From Deltaproteobacteria bacterium (GTDB lineage: Bacteria > Myxococcota > B64-G9): a stretch of DNA of 51,323 nt. This document shows positions 8,788 through 18,757 of the stretch, one piece after another. The stretch covers positions 1 to 51,323 of the forward strand of contig JAFDKH010000009.1 of the NCBI GenBank assembly GCA_019307065.1, written 5' to 3'. The first letter of the stretch is position 1. The number at the start of each line of letters is the position of its first letter. Both the position numbers and the translations under genes were made by a program. Below the pieces are notes generated by a model that saw only the letters and a list, made by a program, of their open reading frames with translations, did not search any database and was not told the origin of the DNA.

Positions 8788-11700
8788 ATGTTTTTATCCG
8801 ACGTATCAATCAAGCGACCGGTTTTCGCCAGCATGCTGATGGCCGCTATAGTTGTTTTCGGCCTGGCTGCTTATCCAAGCATTGGCCTGGATATGCTGCC
8901 GGAAGTCGACGTCCCGGTGGCCACTATTTTCACGATCTATCCGGGTGCCGATCCAGAAACAATCGAGAAAGAAGTTTCCGAGAAAATCGAAGACGCGGTC
9001 AGTACGGTCAGCGGGATCAAGACCCTGCGTTCAATCAATGTCGAAAACGTGTCACAGATCGTGATCGAGTTCGAACTCGAGGTGGATGTCAACCAGGCCA
9101 TACAAGATGTGCGCGACCAGGTCAGCCGGGCAATCCCCAACCTGCCCAGTGATGTCGAAGCGCCGATAATCTCCAAATTTGATATAGGCGCGGCGCCGAT
9201 TCTGACCCTGGCGGTCAGCGGTCCCGGCAGCGTCGATCAAGTCACCCGCTTCGCGCGTAAACGAGTCAAAGAACCGCTCCAGGCCCAGGCCGGGGTCGGG
9301 GCGGTCGACGTGATCGGCGGCCAGGAACGCGAGATCAAGGTCTGGATCGATCCGGGCAAACTGCGGGCTCATAACCTTACGGTCAATGAAGTCGCCGGCG
9401 CGCTGGCCGCCAATAATCTCGATTTTCCCGGCGGGCGCCTGACTTCCGGCAACACCGAATTCTCGGTCAAAGTCCGCGGCCGCTTCGATCAGATCAGCCA
9501 AATTAAGCAGATGAAAATCATGGAGGTCATGGGACAGAGCGTCCGCATAGCCGATGTAGCCCGCGTAGAAGACGGCCTCGAAGAAAGGCGCACGTCCGCT
9601 AACCTGGACGGCGAGCGGGCCGTGACTCTGGTGGTCAAGAAACAGTCAGGCACCAACACGGTCGAGGTCGGCGAACGAGTCAAGCAGCGCATAGTTGAAC
9701 TGCAGCAAGGTTTTCCGGCCGGCTGGAAAGTCACCCTGGTGGCCGACAAGACGGTCTTCATTCGGACTTCTTTCGAACATGTCCTGTTCGATTTGATTTT
9801 CGGCGCATTTTTGGCTGTAATTATCGTCTTTCTGTTCTTGCGCAATGTGCGCTCGACCATGATTGCGGCAGTCGCCATCCCGGCCTCGGTGATCGGGACC
9901 CTGACCTTCATCAATATTATGGGCTTTACCTTCAACACCATGACTCTCTTAGCCTTGTCGCTTTCGATCGGGATCCTGATCGACGACGCGATCGTAGTGC
10001 TCGAAAACATCTACCGTCACATGGAGCTCGGGAAATCGCCCAGACAAGCGGCCGGTTTTGCGACCGGTGAAATCGGCCTGGCTGTCTTAGCAACTACCCT
10101 GTCGATTGTGGCGGTTTTCGTTCCGGTCGCATTTATGAAAGGCATGATCGGGCGAATGTTCTATCAGTTTGGCCTGACCGTGGCGGTGGCTGTCTTGATT
10201 TCCCTGTTCGTGTCTTTCACTTTGACGCCGATGCTCTGCTCGCGCTACCTGGTCACCGGCGGGAACAACGCCTTCTATCGTTTCATCGAAAGAATACTGA
10301 AAGCCCTCGACTCGGGCTGTCGGGTAATCATCGGTTGGGCGCTTAAACACCGTTGGTCCACCGTCGGCATCGCCCTGCTGATCTTCGTCGGCAGCTTAAA
10401 GTTGGCCGGCCAGATCGAAAACGAAATGTTTTCCCCGATGGATACCTCTGAAATCGAAGTAACCGTCGAGCTGCCGACCGGGACCACGCTCGTTAAAACC
10501 GAACAGGTCGCCACCAAAATCGCCAAGCGCGTCCGCCGCCACGAGATCGTGCTCTCGACCGTAACTTCGGTCGGCTCAGACGCCCAGAAAAAACAAAACC
10601 TGGCCAGCATTTTTGTCAGCCTGACACCCAAAACCGAACGGCAGATGTCGCAGTTCACCTTGATAGCCAAGTTGCGCAAGGAACTGGCCGACATAAAAGA
10701 GGCCGAGGTCCAGGTATCCTCGGTCGATATCGTCTCCGGCGGTGAAACCGGTATGAAGGGCAATGCCGTCCAGCTCAACCTGCGCGGCGGAAATTTGTCC
10801 GAACTCGATCGCTATAGCCGCCGAATTGCGGCCGAGCTCAAAAGCCAGCCGGGCTTCACCAACATCGACACAACCTACCAGGCCGGCAAGCCCGAGGTGC
10901 GCGTGCTGGTCGACAGCGACCGGGCCGCTCACCACGGGGTAGTAACCGCGGCCATCGGCCAGACAATCAACGCCCTGGTCGGCGGAATGGAAGCTTCCAA
11001 GTTCCGGGCCGGCGGTGATGATCACCCTATCCGGCTGCGCCTCGAAGAAGGCGCCCGCAGGCAGGCCGAGCAAATTCGTGCCTTGCGAGTCCGTGGGGCT
11101 GGCGGTCAGACAGTCGAGTTGGCCCAAATGGTCAAAGTCGCAACCGGCACCGGCCCGACTCAGATCGACCGCCAGGACCGCATGCGCCAGGTGACTATTT
11201 TCGCCGGCTATGAAAAAGGCATGCCGATGGGCCTGGCTTTGAAAAAGGTCCAGGAGGCGTCCGCCAAGATCGTGCCCGATAAGATCGTGACCGATTTCGG
11301 CGGCCAGGCCAAGATGATGAAAGAATCTTTCGAGAGCATGTTCTTCGCCCTGATCCTGGCGATTCTAATCATCTACATGGTCTTGGCCAGCCAATTCGAA
11401 AGCTTCTTGCATCCATTTACGATTATGATCGCGCTGCCGCTGTCGCTCCCGGGCGCTCTGGGCGCGCTGTTGATAAGCGGCGAGGCCTTTAGCATCTTCG
11501 CCATGATTGGGGTGATCATGCTGATGGGCCTGGTTACCAAGAATGCTATCCTGCTGGTCGACTACACCAACGTGTTGCGCCGCCGGGACAAAATGGAGCG
11601 GACGGCGGCCCTGCTCAAGGCCGGGCCGACCCGGCTGCGCCCGATCTTGATGACTACCGGGGCAATGGTTTTCGGCATGCTGCCAATTGCCTTGAGCAAC

Positions 11701-11877
11701 GGCTTCGGTTCCGAAATGCGAACACCCATGGCGGTCACCGTAATCGGCGGTCTGATCGTCTCGACCTTGCTAACTCTGGTAGTCGTGCCGGTTATTTACT
11801 CCCTGGTGGACGACCTGGGCGGATTGTTCAAACGCAAGAAGATAGTCGCTCCCGCGGCCCAATCGGCCAATTCTTAA
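8788..11877 (+). CDS. RND multidrug efflux transporter, HAE1-like inner membrane pump
   Basis: A 1029-aa pump, normal for AcrB/MexB relatives. It begins with the typical [18 protein letters not shown]. It has the porter-domain [19 protein letters not shown] motif, TM4 with the proton-relay Asp pair ([19 protein letters not shown]) and TM10 with the conserved Lys ([15 protein letters not shown]). Two homologous halves of six TM helices, each with a large periplasmic loop, are apparent. It exports hydrophobic compounds using the proton gradient with the adjacent adaptor and channel. The reading frame is open well upstream (from 8521) but that part lies over the adaptor gene. ATG 8788 has CGGGAG 7 bases upstream. 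The substrate is not predictable. Confidence 0.92.
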   Translation: MFLSDVSIKRPVFASMLMAAIVVFGLAAYPSIGLDMLPEVDVPVATIFTIYPGADPETIEKEVSEKIEDAVSTVSGIKTLRSINVENVSQIVIEFELEVDVNQAIQDVRDQVSRAIPNLPSDVEAPIISKFDIGAAPILTLAVSGPGSVDQVTRFARKRVKEPLQAQAGVGAVDVIGGQEREIKVWIDPGKLRAHNLTVNEVAGALAANNLDFPGGRLTSGNTEFSVKVRGRFDQISQIKQMKIMEVMGQSVRIADVARVEDGLEERRTSANLDGERAVTLVVKKQSGTNTVEVGERVKQRIVELQQGFPAGWKVTLVADKTVFIRTSFEHVLFDLIFGAFLAVIIVFLFLRNVRSTMIAAVAIPASVIGTLTFINIMGFTFNTMTLLALSLSIGILIDDAIVVLENIYRHMELGKSPRQAAGFATGEIGLAVLATTLSIVAVFVPVAFMKGMIGRMFYQFGLTVAVAVLISLFVSFTLTPMLCSRYLVTGGNNAFYRFIERILKALDSGCRVIIGWALKHRWSTVGIALLIFVGSLKLAGQIENEMFSPMDTSEIEVTVELPTGTTLVKTEQVATKIAKRVRRHEIVLSTVTSVGSDAQKKQNLASIFVSLTPKTERQMSQFTLIAKLRKELADIKEAEVQVSSVDIVSGGETGMKGNAVQLNLRGGNLSELDRYSRRIAAELKSQPGFTNIDTTYQAGKPEVRVLVDSDRAAHHGVVTAAIGQTINALVGGMEASKFRAGGDDHPIRLRLEEGARRQAEQIRALRVRGAGGQTVELAQMVKVATGTGPTQIDRQDRMRQVTIFAGYEKGMPMGLALKKVQEASAKIVPDKIVTDFGGQAKMMKESFESMFFALILAILIIYMVLASQFESFLHPFTIMIALPLSLPGALGALLISGEAFSIFAMIGVIMLMGLVTKNAILLVDYTNVLRRRDKMERTAALLKAGPTRLRPILMTTGAMVFGMLPIALSNGFGSEMRTPMAVTVIGGLIVSTLLTLVVVPVIYSLVDDLGGLFKRKKIVAPAAQSANS

Positions 11878-12033
11878 ATGAGCCATGCGTTTCGTGAGCG
11901 TTTCGTAGAGTGTAGCGTTTCCGGACACCCCGACTGAATTTCAAAATCTTTGAAAATATGTCATTCCTGGTTTCTCAACCACTTGCGTAGCGGCACGATG
12001 GCTGGCATCATTCCTGCTTACACTAAAGAGACC
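11878..12033. other. Intergenic region between the RND pump and recQ with short GCGTTTC repeats
   Basis: No gene is supported here. Three copies of a short GCGTTTC word occur (GCGTTTCGT at 11887-11895 and 11898-11906, GCGTTTCC at 11915-11922). A small A/T-rich hairpin TTTCAAA-ATC-TTTGAAA lies at 11939-11955. Either could be regulatory or a remnant; no function can be assigned. Confidence 0.4.
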
Positions 12034-13860
12034 ATGTATAGACAAGCCCTGAAGAAATATTTCAACTATGACAGCTTCCGAGAGGGCCAGGAGGCCATCA
12101 TTCAGGCCGTTTTACGGGGTGAGAACACCCTGGCGGTTCTGCCCACCGGGGCCGGAAAGTCCTTATGCTTCCAGCTTCCAGCCCTGCTGAGGCCGGGCCT
12201 GACCCTGGTGGTCTCGCCCCTGATCTCTCTGATGAAAGACCAGGTGGACGCCCTGACGCAGAACGGAATCCCGGCGACTTTCGTCAATTCTTCGCTGGGC
12301 TGGACCGAGATGCGGCGGCGTTTGGCAGACATGAACCGCTACCGCCTGGTTTACATTGCTCCGGAGCGTTTCAATAACGAATGGTTCCTCGCCTCCCTTA
12401 GACGCATCAACGTCTCGCTCTTCGTGGTCGACGAAGCGCATTGTGTCAGCATGTGGGGCCACGACTTCCGTCCCGATTACCTCAAACTGAAAGACACCTT
12501 GGATCTGCTCGGCCGGCCCCAGGTGATGGCCTGCACCGCCACGGCCACTGAGGAGGTTCGAAAAGACATCACCTGCCAACTGGGCCTGACCGATCCGACC
12601 GTGATCGTGCGCGGATTCAGCCGCGAAAACCTCAGCCTGGCCGTCCGGCGTACGACAACCCACTTAGACAAGCTCGCCCGCACCATGGAGATCCTTCGCG
12701 ATCACCCAACCGGGATAGTCTACTGCGCTACGCGTGCCAACGTGGACAGGCTGGCCGCCAAGCTGAAAAGCGAGGGCATATGTTGCATCGCCTACCATGG
12801 CGGCCTGGAAGACGCAGAGCGTAAGCACGCCCAGGAACTCTTTATCCGCGCTGAGGTACCGGTTGCCGTGGCCACCAATGCGTTTGGTATGGGAATCGAC
12901 CGCCCGGATCTGCGCACCATCATCCACTGGGACGTGCCCGGCAGCATCGAAGCTTACTATCAGCAGGCCGGCCGCGCTGGCCGCGACGGCCGGCCCGCTC
13001 ACTGCGAACTCCTGTTCAGCCACGCCGATGTTTACACCCAGAAGTTCTTCATTCAGAAGAGCAATCCCCAGATCGCCGAGCGCGAACGCTCGCGCCTGCG
13101 GCGCCTGCTGGCCTATGTCAACTCGCCCAACTGCCGCCATGCAACCATCCTGCGTTACTTCGGCGATCCGGCCGGCCAGGAGATGCAGGCCTGCAAACAG
13201 TGCGACAACTGCCAACGCAATTTAACAGCCAGCAGCCAAGCCCGCCGTCCTGCCACGCCTGAAGAAAGCCAGGAGATCCACAAGACGCTTAGCTGCATCT
13301 CAAATATGAACGGCCGCTTCGGCCGCACCCGAATCTGCCAGACCCTATGCGGCTCTCGCGACCAACAAATCCTGCGCTTTGGCCTCAACCGTAGTTTGCT
13401 TTACGCAAGCTTGCAGAATCAAACACAGAGCTACGTGATGAAATTGATCGACACCCTGCTCGACGAGGGTTGCCTGGAAGTCACCGGCGACGAGTACCCC
13501 ACAATCCAACTGACTCCCAGCGGCTACTCCGTGCTCTCAAAAGAGAAATCCATCAGCCTGCCCTTGTCCGCTCCCCGTCCCCCGGCAAAACCCAAGCAGC
13601 CGGACCCCCAAACCGCGTCCGCATCTTTGCTGGACACAAGCTTGTTGGATGCCCTGCGCTCCATGCGCGCCCGGCTGGCAAAAGAACGCAAAGTCCCCGC
13701 ATACCTGATCCTCCACAATAAAACCATCGAAGAAATCGCCCGCAACCCACCCCACGACCTGACCTCCCTCCTCGCCAGAAAAGGTATCGGCCCGGCCAAA
13801 CTGGCCGACATCGGCGAGCACATCCTGGAAGTTGTCCGCTGTCACGTAATAAATAAATAG
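12034..13860 (+). CDS. recQ: ATP-dependent DNA helicase RecQ
   Basis: A 608-aa 3'-5' DNA helicase, matching classical RecQ length. Domains in order: helicase core with Walker A PTGAGKS (K42), DEAH box in VVDEAHCVSMWGHDFRPDY, and motif VI QQAGRAGRDG. A RecQ-C-terminal zinc site follows with four cysteines (CRHATILRYFG, then CKQCDNC), then winged helix, and a C-terminal HRDC domain (LRSMRARLAKERKVPAYLIL, then LTSLLARKGIGPAKL). It acts in recombination repair and replication-fork rescue. Earlier in-frame starts exist (from 11950), but MYRQALKKYFNYDSFREGQE is the usual N-terminus. It is not functionally linked to its neighbours. Confidence 0.92.
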   Translation: MYRQALKKYFNYDSFREGQEAIIQAVLRGENTLAVLPTGAGKSLCFQLPALLRPGLTLVVSPLISLMKDQVDALTQNGIPATFVNSSLGWTEMRRRLADMNRYRLVYIAPERFNNEWFLASLRRINVSLFVVDEAHCVSMWGHDFRPDYLKLKDTLDLLGRPQVMACTATATEEVRKDITCQLGLTDPTVIVRGFSRENLSLAVRRTTTHLDKLARTMEILRDHPTGIVYCATRANVDRLAAKLKSEGICCIAYHGGLEDAERKHAQELFIRAEVPVAVATNAFGMGIDRPDLRTIIHWDVPGSIEAYYQQAGRAGRDGRPAHCELLFSHADVYTQKFFIQKSNPQIAERERSRLRRLLAYVNSPNCRHATILRYFGDPAGQEMQACKQCDNCQRNLTASSQARRPATPEESQEIHKTLSCISNMNGRFGRTRICQTLCGSRDQQILRFGLNRSLLYASLQNQTQSYVMKLIDTLLDEGCLEVTGDEYPTIQLTPSGYSVLSKEKSISLPLSAPRPPAKPKQPDPQTASASLLDTSLLDALRSMRARLAKERKVPAYLILHNKTIEEIARNPPHDLTSLLARKGIGPAKLADIGEHILEVVRCHVINK

Positions 13861-13863
13861 GGC

Positions 13864-13882
13864 AAAGGGTCAGACACCCTTT
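13864..13882. terminator. Hairpin after recQ (possible terminator or REP-like element)
   Basis: AAAGGGT (13864-13870) pairs perfectly with ACCCTTT (13876-13882) around the loop CAGAC, four bases after the recQ stop. The T tract is short (TTTATAT), so termination may be weak. The GGGTCAGAC core resembles REP hairpins seen in other bacteria, but only one copy is present here. Confidence 0.45.
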
Positions 13883-13889
13883 ATATCAT

Positions 13890-13925
13890 GACAAACCTGT
13901 GACACAAGCAGACAAGCCTGTGACA
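13890..13925 (+). promoter_or_regulatory. Phased GACA direct repeats upstream of hemE, candidate response-regulator site
   Basis: GACA occurs at 13890, 13901, 13911 and 13922, with spacings of 11, 10 and 11 bases. The larger unit GACAAACCTGTGACA / GACAAGCCTGTGACA is repeated with one mismatch at a 21-bp period. Direct repeats on one helix face are typical of OmpR/PhoB-type binding sites. An OmpR-type regulator is encoded inside this heme cluster. The link is inference. Confidence 0.45.
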
Positions 13926-13976
13926 TTAATTGCCCGCCCTGATTGTAGTCTGGTAAAGCAACCTTTGGAGGAAGGC

Positions 13977-15002
13977 ATGAACTCGTTAGAACGTCTGATG
14001 GCTGCCTGTGATTCAAAGCCAGTCGACCGGCCGCCGGTCTGGTTGATGCGCCAGGCCGGGCGCTATTTGCCCGAGTATCGCAAACTGCGAAAGCTCCACG
14101 AATTCTGGGAAATGATGCGCAATCCCGAGTTGGCCGCCGAGGTCACTATGCAGCCGCTGCGCCGTTTCGGCGTTGACGCTGCGATCTTGTTCTCCGATAT
14201 TCTGATTGTACTCGACGCCATGGGAGTCGAAGTTCGCTACAAAAAGGGTGGGCCGATCATTCACCCGCTGATCAACGACGAAAGCGGATTGACCAGGTTG
14301 GAAACTGTCGATGCCGATAAGCAGTTTGCCTATCTGGCCGAGACAATCGGCCGCCTGGCCGAGCAGCTCCACCCCCAGGTCGGCTTGATCGGATTCGCGG
14401 GTGCGCCGTTTACCCTGGCTTCATACTTGATTCAGAAGGGTCCTTCCAAAAACCTTACGGCTCTAAAGAAGCTGGCCGCCAAGCGTCCAGAGATTTACGA
14501 AGAGATCCTCGAGCGGATTTGCGACGTGGTTGTCGATCTGCTGCGCCTGCAAGCTCGAGCCGGGGCCGACCTGCTGCAAATTTTCGATACCTGGAGCGGC
14601 AAGCTCAATCTGGAAGAATATCTTCAACTGGCCCAGCCCTACTCAGAGCGGGTGATCGAACGCCTGGCCGATCTGAAAATACCAGTCACCCTGTACATTC
14701 GCAACGCCAGCCAGTTGGCCAAAGCAGCGGCTTCGACCGGCTGCCGGGTTTTGTCAATCGATTGTAGTCTGCCGATTGGCGAGGCTCGCGCCCGGCTGGG
14801 TGACTACCTTGCTTTACAAGGCAACTATGACCCGGCCCGCCTCAAGGGCGACCCGGCCGTCATTCGCCAAGAAGTGCAGGCGATGATCGAGTCGGTTCGG
14901 GGCACCGGGCTGATCGTCAATCTCGGACAGGGTCTGACACCAGACACTCCGGTCGCCGGCGTCGAGGCTTTCGTTTCGGCCGTCAAGGAGTGGTCGCAGT
15001 GA
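13977..15002 (+). CDS. hemE: Uroporphyrinogen III decarboxylase
   Basis: A 341-aa cytoplasmic enzyme that decarboxylates the four acetate side chains of uroporphyrinogen III to coproporphyrinogen III. Signature motifs are PPVWLMRQAGRYLPEYR near the N-terminus and the GFAGAPFTLASYLI region. Start ATG 13977 follows a strong GGAGGAAGG. The longer frame from GTG 13899 would run through the repeat-containing upstream region and is less likely. It is the first gene of the heme cluster and its stop overlaps the hemN start by four bases. Confidence 0.95.
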   Translation: MNSLERLMAACDSKPVDRPPVWLMRQAGRYLPEYRKLRKLHEFWEMMRNPELAAEVTMQPLRRFGVDAAILFSDILIVLDAMGVEVRYKKGGPIIHPLINDESGLTRLETVDADKQFAYLAETIGRLAEQLHPQVGLIGFAGAPFTLASYLIQKGPSKNLTALKKLAAKRPEIYEEILERICDVVVDLLRLQARAGADLLQIFDTWSGKLNLEEYLQLAQPYSERVIERLADLKIPVTLYIRNASQLAKAAASTGCRVLSIDCSLPIGEARARLGDYLALQGNYDPARLKGDPAVIRQEVQAMIESVRGTGLIVNLGQGLTPDTPVAGVEAFVSAVKEWSQ

Positions 15003-16411
15003 ACGCCAAGGAAAAATCAACCGAACCGGTCGCCGATCCCCGAAGGATCGACCCCAGGCTAAGAAAGAAATATGACGTACGCGGTCCGCGCTACACCAGC
15101 TACCCGCCGGCTACTCACTTCGGTCCGATCGACAGCCGGCAACTATTCGAACGCTGGCAGGCACGCAACCAACTCAAAGACGATCCCGGTCTGTCGTTGT
15201 ATTGCCACATTCCTTTCTGCCGCAAGCGTTGCTTATTTTGCGGTTGCCACACTTACGCTGCCAAGCAACCCGCAGTGGTCGATGCCTATCTGGAAAGCCT
15301 GATCAATGAAATACAGCTGGCGGCCAGGCAGGTCAGCCCGACTCGACCTGTCCACCAGGTAGCCCTGGGCGGCGGTACGCCCAACTTCCTTACCTCTAAG
15401 CAACTCGAGCGGCTGCTATCTGCAATGCAGTCGACTTGGCAGGTTGCCGCCGGGGCCGAACTCTCGGTCGAGATTAACCCGCGTACGTCGACAGCCGCAA
15501 AACTGGATGTCTTCATAAAGTATGGCTTCAATCGCTTCTCGCTGGGCATCCAGGATTTCTCGCGGACAGTTCTCGAAACAATCAAACGCGACCAGGGGCT
15601 GATGGAAGTCGATCAAGTCATCAGCTATCTGCGCCAAAATGAAATAAAGTCGATTAATTTCGATTTGATCTACGGCCTGCCCGGCCAGAGCCTGGCGAGC
15701 TGCCGGGAAACAATCGACCAGGTCATCGATCTGAGGCCGTCGCGAATCGCGCTGTATTCCTATGCCCACGTACCCTGGATACACGCCCACCAAAAAGCAC
15801 TCGAACGGGCCGGCTTGCCCGAACCTGACTTGAAGGCGGCCTTGTTTCTGTCCATGGCGGACCGCCTGGTTGAATCCGGTTATCAATTTATCGGCATGGA
15901 TCACTTTGCGCTACCCGACGATCCCCTGACGGTCGCCCTGGCCGAACGCCAACTACGCCGTAACTTCATGGGCTATACAACCGGCCGTGGATTGGATCTA
16001 TTGGCTTTCGGGGCCTCGGCCATCTCTTCAATCGGATCGGCTTATTCTCAAAACGACAAAGACCTTGCCGGCTACCAGACCCAGCTGGCCGACAACCGCT
16101 TGCCGGTCGTGCGCGGGTATTTGCTAAATAGCGACGACTTGATTCGACGTGAGCTGCTGATGGAGCTGTTCTGCAACTTCTTCGTCGACTTCAAGGCCCT
16201 GTCGCTGCAGTTCGATATTGAGGCAGCCGATTATTTTGCAAAAGATCTCGAAAAACTGGCTCCGCTGATCGCTGACCAACTGGTCAGCTGGACGAGAGAA
16301 GCAATCACCGTAAGCGACAGCGGGCGTTTCTTCATTCGCAACATTTGCATGACTTTCGATCGTCACCTCGAAAAAGACGATTCCCAGCGGGTCTACTCGA
16401 GGACAGTTTGA
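14999..16411 (+). CDS. hemN: Oxygen-independent coproporphyrinogen III oxidase (radical SAM)
   Basis: A 470-aa radical SAM enzyme that converts coproporphyrinogen III to protoporphyrinogen IX without O2. The cluster motif is C74-x3-C78-x2-C81-x-C83 in CHIPFCRKRCLFCGC. YTSYPPATHF near the N-terminus and the GGGTPNFLT and FDLIYGLPGQ motifs are characteristic of true HemN rather than HemW, as is the length. The start is GTG 14999, which overlaps the hemE stop (GTGA) with AAGGAG 8 bases upstream. Translational coupling to hemE is likely. Confidence 0.94.
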   Translation: MNAKEKSTEPVADPRRIDPRLRKKYDVRGPRYTSYPPATHFGPIDSRQLFERWQARNQLKDDPGLSLYCHIPFCRKRCLFCGCHTYAAKQPAVVDAYLESLINEIQLAARQVSPTRPVHQVALGGGTPNFLTSKQLERLLSAMQSTWQVAAGAELSVEINPRTSTAAKLDVFIKYGFNRFSLGIQDFSRTVLETIKRDQGLMEVDQVISYLRQNEIKSINFDLIYGLPGQSLASCRETIDQVIDLRPSRIALYSYAHVPWIHAHQKALERAGLPEPDLKAALFLSMADRLVESGYQFIGMDHFALPDDPLTVALAERQLRRNFMGYTTGRGLDLLAFGASAISSIGSAYSQNDKDLAGYQTQLADNRLPVVRGYLLNSDDLIRRELLMELFCNFFVDFKALSLQFDIEAADYFAKDLEKLAPLIADQLVSWTREAITVSDSGRFFIRNICMTFDRHLEKDDSQRVYSRTV

Positions 16412-17376
16412 GCGAAGACCAAAAAACAGGAGTAGTTCTGCTCAATCTGGGCGGACCCGAAAGTCTTGAAGCAATTGGCCGCTTCTTAGTCAATATGCTC
16501 TCCGACCCGGACCTGGTCCCAATCCCCTGGCCGCTGCGCCCGATCCTGGCGCGCCGAATTGCCAAGCGGCGCAGCGGCGTTGTGGCCGGACACTACCGGG
16601 CAATTGGAGGCAAGAGTCCGATCGGCGAGCAAACCAAGGCCCAGGTTACCGCCCTGGCAAAACAGCTCGGCCAGGGCTATCTGGTAAAACATGCCTTTCG
16701 TCATTCGCCTCCGGATGCCGTCCGGGTCGTCAAAGAATTGGTCACCCAGGGTGCCAGACGAATCGTGGCTTTGCCGGCCTACCCACAATGGTCGCAAACT
16801 ACGACCGGCTCGGCCTTGAAAGATCTAAAAAAGGCCTGCCGGCCCTACCCTCTCGACCTGCGGGCCACCCCGTCTTTTCCTGACGGCCCCGGGTACATCC
16901 AGGCCCTGGCAGAAGAAGCCTACGACTTGCTCGAAGAGAACACCCATGTGATCGTCAGTGCGCATGGCCTGCCTCAGCGAATCGTCAACAAGGGCGATCC
17001 ATACCTGGCTGAAGTCGAACGAACATTTGCCGCCCTCAAGGCCGAATTGCCTCGCGGAGTCACTTGTTCACTGGCATTCCAGAGTCGCCTCGGCCCGATT
17101 GAGTGGACCCGTCCGTACTTGACCGACGAAATTCGGCGTCTGGGTCAAGCCGGCACCAGGTCGCTGATGGTCGTTCCAGTTTCTTTTGTTTGTGAGAATC
17201 TCGAAACCCTCTATGAACTCGACCTGGAAACTGCCCAACTGGCCAAAGAATGCGGAATCGCAACTTACCGGCGCGCCGCAACGCCGGGAACTCATCCGGC
17301 CTTCATCGACGAGTTGACAGGCCTTGTCCTGCGGACCGTAAAACTTGCTGGATGGGAGACGACTAGTGGCGGATAA
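16408..17376 (+). CDS. hemH: Ferrochelatase
   Basis: A 322-aa ferrochelatase that inserts Fe2+ into protoporphyrin IX. It shows the N-terminal VVLLNLGGPES motif and the catalytic-loop signature SAHGLPQRIVNKGDPY with H186. Conserved Glu residues follow (SFVCENLETLYELD). The preferred start is TTG 16408, overlapping the hemN stop (TTGA), with CGAGGA a few bases upstream. The ATG at 16345 would overlap hemN by 67 bases and add an unconserved extension. It is part of the tightly packed heme operon. Confidence 0.93.
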   Translation: MSEDQKTGVVLLNLGGPESLEAIGRFLVNMLSDPDLVPIPWPLRPILARRIAKRRSGVVAGHYRAIGGKSPIGEQTKAQVTALAKQLGQGYLVKHAFRHSPPDAVRVVKELVTQGARRIVALPAYPQWSQTTTGSALKDLKKACRPYPLDLRATPSFPDGPGYIQALAEEAYDLLEENTHVIVSAHGLPQRIVNKGDPYLAEVERTFAALKAELPRGVTCSLAFQSRLGPIEWTRPYLTDEIRRLGQAGTRSLMVVPVSFVCENLETLYELDLETAQLAKECGIATYRRAATPGTHPAFIDELTGLVLRTVKLAGWETTSGG

Positions 17377-18757
17377 AGTGATCATCATCGGTGGCGGAAT
17401 TGCCGGTCTGGCTTGCGCCTGGCGATTGCGCTCAGCCGGCTGCCCAATCGAATTGCTGGAAGCCGCCGGGCAGGCTGGCGGCAACATTCGCACCGAAATG
17501 ATCGATGGATTCAGGATCGAACGCGGTCCGCACACTTTTTTACCTTCGTCCGACGATATTTTCTCGCTGGCGACAGAAGTCGGCCTTGAATCAGAAATAG
17601 TGGTTAGCAACAAGTCGGCCAAGAAAAGATTCATCGTTCGTGACGGCAAGCTGCATAAAGTCTTCAGTGGCCCGGGTTCTTTTGTCGCTTCGCGGCTTTT
17701 GAGTTTGCGGGGCAAACTCAAACTGATCGGCGAGCCGTTCAGGACAAAGCTCAGAGGCGCGCCCGACGAAAGCGCAGCTACTTTTTTCGAACGCCGCTTC
17801 GGCCCCGAAGCCGCCCGGATCCTGGCCGGGGCTTTCATTTCCGGAGTCTATGCCGGCAATCCCGAAAAGCTGTCGGCCAAAGCCGCCTTTTCCTTGTTCT
17901 GGGGATTCGAACAAGAAACCGGCAGCATGATTCGGGGAGCCCTGCGCCTTCGAAAGCAACGCAAGGCCGAGCGCCGGGCTAAGGGGTTGCCCAAGTTGAA
18001 ACGCCCCAAGGGCCTGTGTTCATTCAAAGAGGGCCTCGGCCAATTGAGCTCGAGGTTGGAAGCCATGTTGGGCGCCCACTGTCACACCAACTCTGAAGTT
18101 CGCAAAATCGAATACCGCGATCATAACTTCGTTGTAAAAACAGATTCAGCCGAGTTTTCGTCCTCGCGGGTCGTCCTGGCAACGCCGCCCCAGGCCGCGG
18201 CCGAGGTGCTCAGGGATCTCGACTCCAGCCTGGCCGACTCGTTTAGCGAAATTCCGATGGCACCCATGGCGGTTGTCCACATGGGACACGCCCAAAAAGC
18301 AAGCCAGATCCCGGACGGGTTCGGGTTTCTGGCCCCGCGCAATCAAGGCGTGCGTACGCTGGGAGTCTTGTTTCCGGCCCGCCTGTTCAACGGCCGGACA
18401 CCCGCGGGCGGCGATCTGTTGACCGGATTTGTCGGAGGAATGCTGGACAACCAGGTACTGGATCTGGATGACCAGGCTCTGCTGGGAATCGTCAAAAACG
18501 ACCTCGAGCTCCTGACCGGCTTTAGCGCCCCGCCCGATTTTGTCAAAGTCGCCCGTTATTCAGCCGCCATTCCGCAACTGACCCTTGGACATCTTGAGCG
18601 CCTGCAGAATATAAACACCCGCCGACAGAAATTTACGGGTCTGTATTTTGCCGGCAACTATTTGCGCGGGGTCGGAATGAAGGATGCGGTCGCTTCGGGA
18701 TTCGAGGCCGCTGCCGAGGTGAGCGCCAGTTTCGAGAAAGGAATACCAACTTGTTGA
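17366..18757 (+). CDS. hemG: FAD-dependent protoporphyrinogen/coproporphyrinogen oxidase
   Basis: A 463-aa flavoprotein of the HemY/PgoX type. An N-terminal FAD-binding Rossmann motif (VIIIGGGIAGLACAWRL) and a second conserved stretch (GFRIERGPHTFLPSS) are visible, with the C-terminal FAGNYLRGVGMKDAVASG motif that closes the FAD site. It oxidises protoporphyrinogen IX to protoporphyrin IX, normally with O2. Being next to hemN and hemH, it probably serves the protoporphyrin branch. GTG 17366 has GGGAG 7 bases upstream and overlaps hemH by 11 bases. The TTG at 17345 is a less likely start. The symbol follows deltaproteobacterial usage; hemY is the alternative name. Confidence 0.9.
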   Translation: MADKVIIIGGGIAGLACAWRLRSAGCPIELLEAAGQAGGNIRTEMIDGFRIERGPHTFLPSSDDIFSLATEVGLESEIVVSNKSAKKRFIVRDGKLHKVFSGPGSFVASRLLSLRGKLKLIGEPFRTKLRGAPDESAATFFERRFGPEAARILAGAFISGVYAGNPEKLSAKAAFSLFWGFEQETGSMIRGALRLRKQRKAERRAKGLPKLKRPKGLCSFKEGLGQLSSRLEAMLGAHCHTNSEVRKIEYRDHNFVVKTDSAEFSSSRVVLATPPQAAAEVLRDLDSSLADSFSEIPMAPMAVVHMGHAQKASQIPDGFGFLAPRNQGVRTLGVLFPARLFNGRTPAGGDLLTGFVGGMLDNQVLDLDDQALLGIVKNDLELLTGFSAPPDFVKVARYSAAIPQLTLGHLERLQNINTRRQKFTGLYFAGNYLRGVGMKDAVASGFEAAAEVSASFEKGIPTC

